From JBCFBK01 sp038562555 (lineage in GTDB: Bacteria > Bacteroidota > Bacteroidia > Bacteroidales > Prolixibacteraceae): a DNA stretch of 7,209 nucleotides. Of the stretch, positions 6,951 to 7,209 are shown one piece after another. Location of the stretch: NCBI GenBank assembly GCA_038562555.1, contig JBCFBK010000095.1:1-7209 (forward strand), given 5' to 3'. Position numbers and translations under genes: made by a program. The notes below the pieces were generated by a model. It saw only the letters and a list, made by a program, of their open reading frames with translations, ran no database searches and was not told the origin of the DNA. Every line of letters starts with the position of its first letter. The first letter of the stretch is position 1.

Positions 6951-6980
6951 CAAAAATAGTCAAATTGTTGTTATTACAAA
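6951..6980 (-). promoter_or_regulatory. Proximal asnB promoter (P1)
   Basis: On the minus strand, TTTG (6980-6977), an 18-base spacer and TATTTTTG (6958-6951) match both the -33 and -7 elements of Bacteroidota promoters exactly. Transcription would start near 6944 and give a leader of about 30 bases before the ATG at 6912. Confidence 0.6.
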
Positions 6981-7013
6981 ATTTTTATTGACTTTTTTCC
7001 ATATAAACAAATA

Positions 7014-7043
7014 CAAATTTAACAAATAGACTAATATTTCAAA
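7014..7043 (-). promoter_or_regulatory. Distal asnB promoter (P2)
   Basis: On the minus strand, TTTG (7043-7040), an 18-base spacer and TAAATTTG (7021-7014) also match both Bacteroidota elements exactly. The predicted start is near 7007, giving a leader of about 95 bases that runs through P1. The surrounding gap, 6913-7119, is very AT-rich and holds no open frame or known RNA motif, so chance matches are easier here than elsewhere. Confidence 0.5.
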
Positions 7044-7119
7044 CTTTTAATTTCTTTTTGATCTTTATTAATATTCATAAACAGCCCCTTTGAAAACTAC
7101 CCACTAGGCAAAAATTTAG

Positions 7120-7156
7120 CAAAAAATTAAAACGGCCTCCCTTAAAAAAAGGGGCC
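7120..7156 (-). terminator. Terminator for a minus-strand gene beyond the right edge
   Basis: On the minus strand GGCCCCTTT pairs with AAGGGAGGCC around a T-rich loop: nine pairs including one G-T, with a single bulged A (plus strand 7134-7156). GTTTTAATTTTTT follows (plus strand 7133-7121). This orientation gives the T-rich tail; on the plus strand the hairpin is followed by TGTTGCTC. It would separate asnB from an upstream gene outside the window. Confidence 0.55.
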
Positions 7157-7209
7157 TGTTGCTCTATTCATCTAAAATCCGGTAGTGGGAATAAAAAAAG
7201 CAGCCTGTT

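Overview
The window is a stretch of ordinary chromosome, most likely from a member of the Bacteroidota. The reasons are: promoter-like elements of the Bacteroidota type (TAnnTTTG with an upstream TTTG), start codons without clear Shine-Dalgarno sequences, AT-rich gaps between genes of moderate GC, a phoH gene directly followed by a long-form purC, and an NhaA with an enlarged cytoplasmic loop. I cannot name a genus. No phage, transposon, CRISPR or defence gene is visible, and I see no new multi-gene system.

Layout. Bases 1-139 are non-coding and built from duplicated modules plus a stem-loop. Then come phoH (183-1202) and purC (1224-2171) on the plus strand, 21 bp apart and probably one transcript, closed by an intrinsic terminator at 2191-2227. 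A ybaK-type Cys-tRNA(Pro) deacylase gene follows (2242-2721), whose longer TTG start would lie inside that terminator. After a 139-bp gap comes nhaA (2861-4207, plus strand). It overlaps the 3' end of a convergent EamA-family transporter gene (4193-5107, minus strand) by 15 bp. Further right, asnB (5236-6912, minus strand) is preceded by an AT-rich control region with two promoter-like elements of the same architecture (6951-6980 and 7014-7043). A minus-strand terminator for a gene beyond the right edge lies at 7120-7156.

The genes are housekeeping functions and do not form a single pathway: an RNA-associated ATPase, purine synthesis, proofreading of mischarged tRNA, Na+/H+ homeostasis, metabolite export or uptake, and asparagine synthesis. 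The points most worth a second look are the modular repeat upstream of phoH, an Asn in NhaA where the E. coli protein has the near-universal Lys300, and the paired asnB promoters 63 bp apart.
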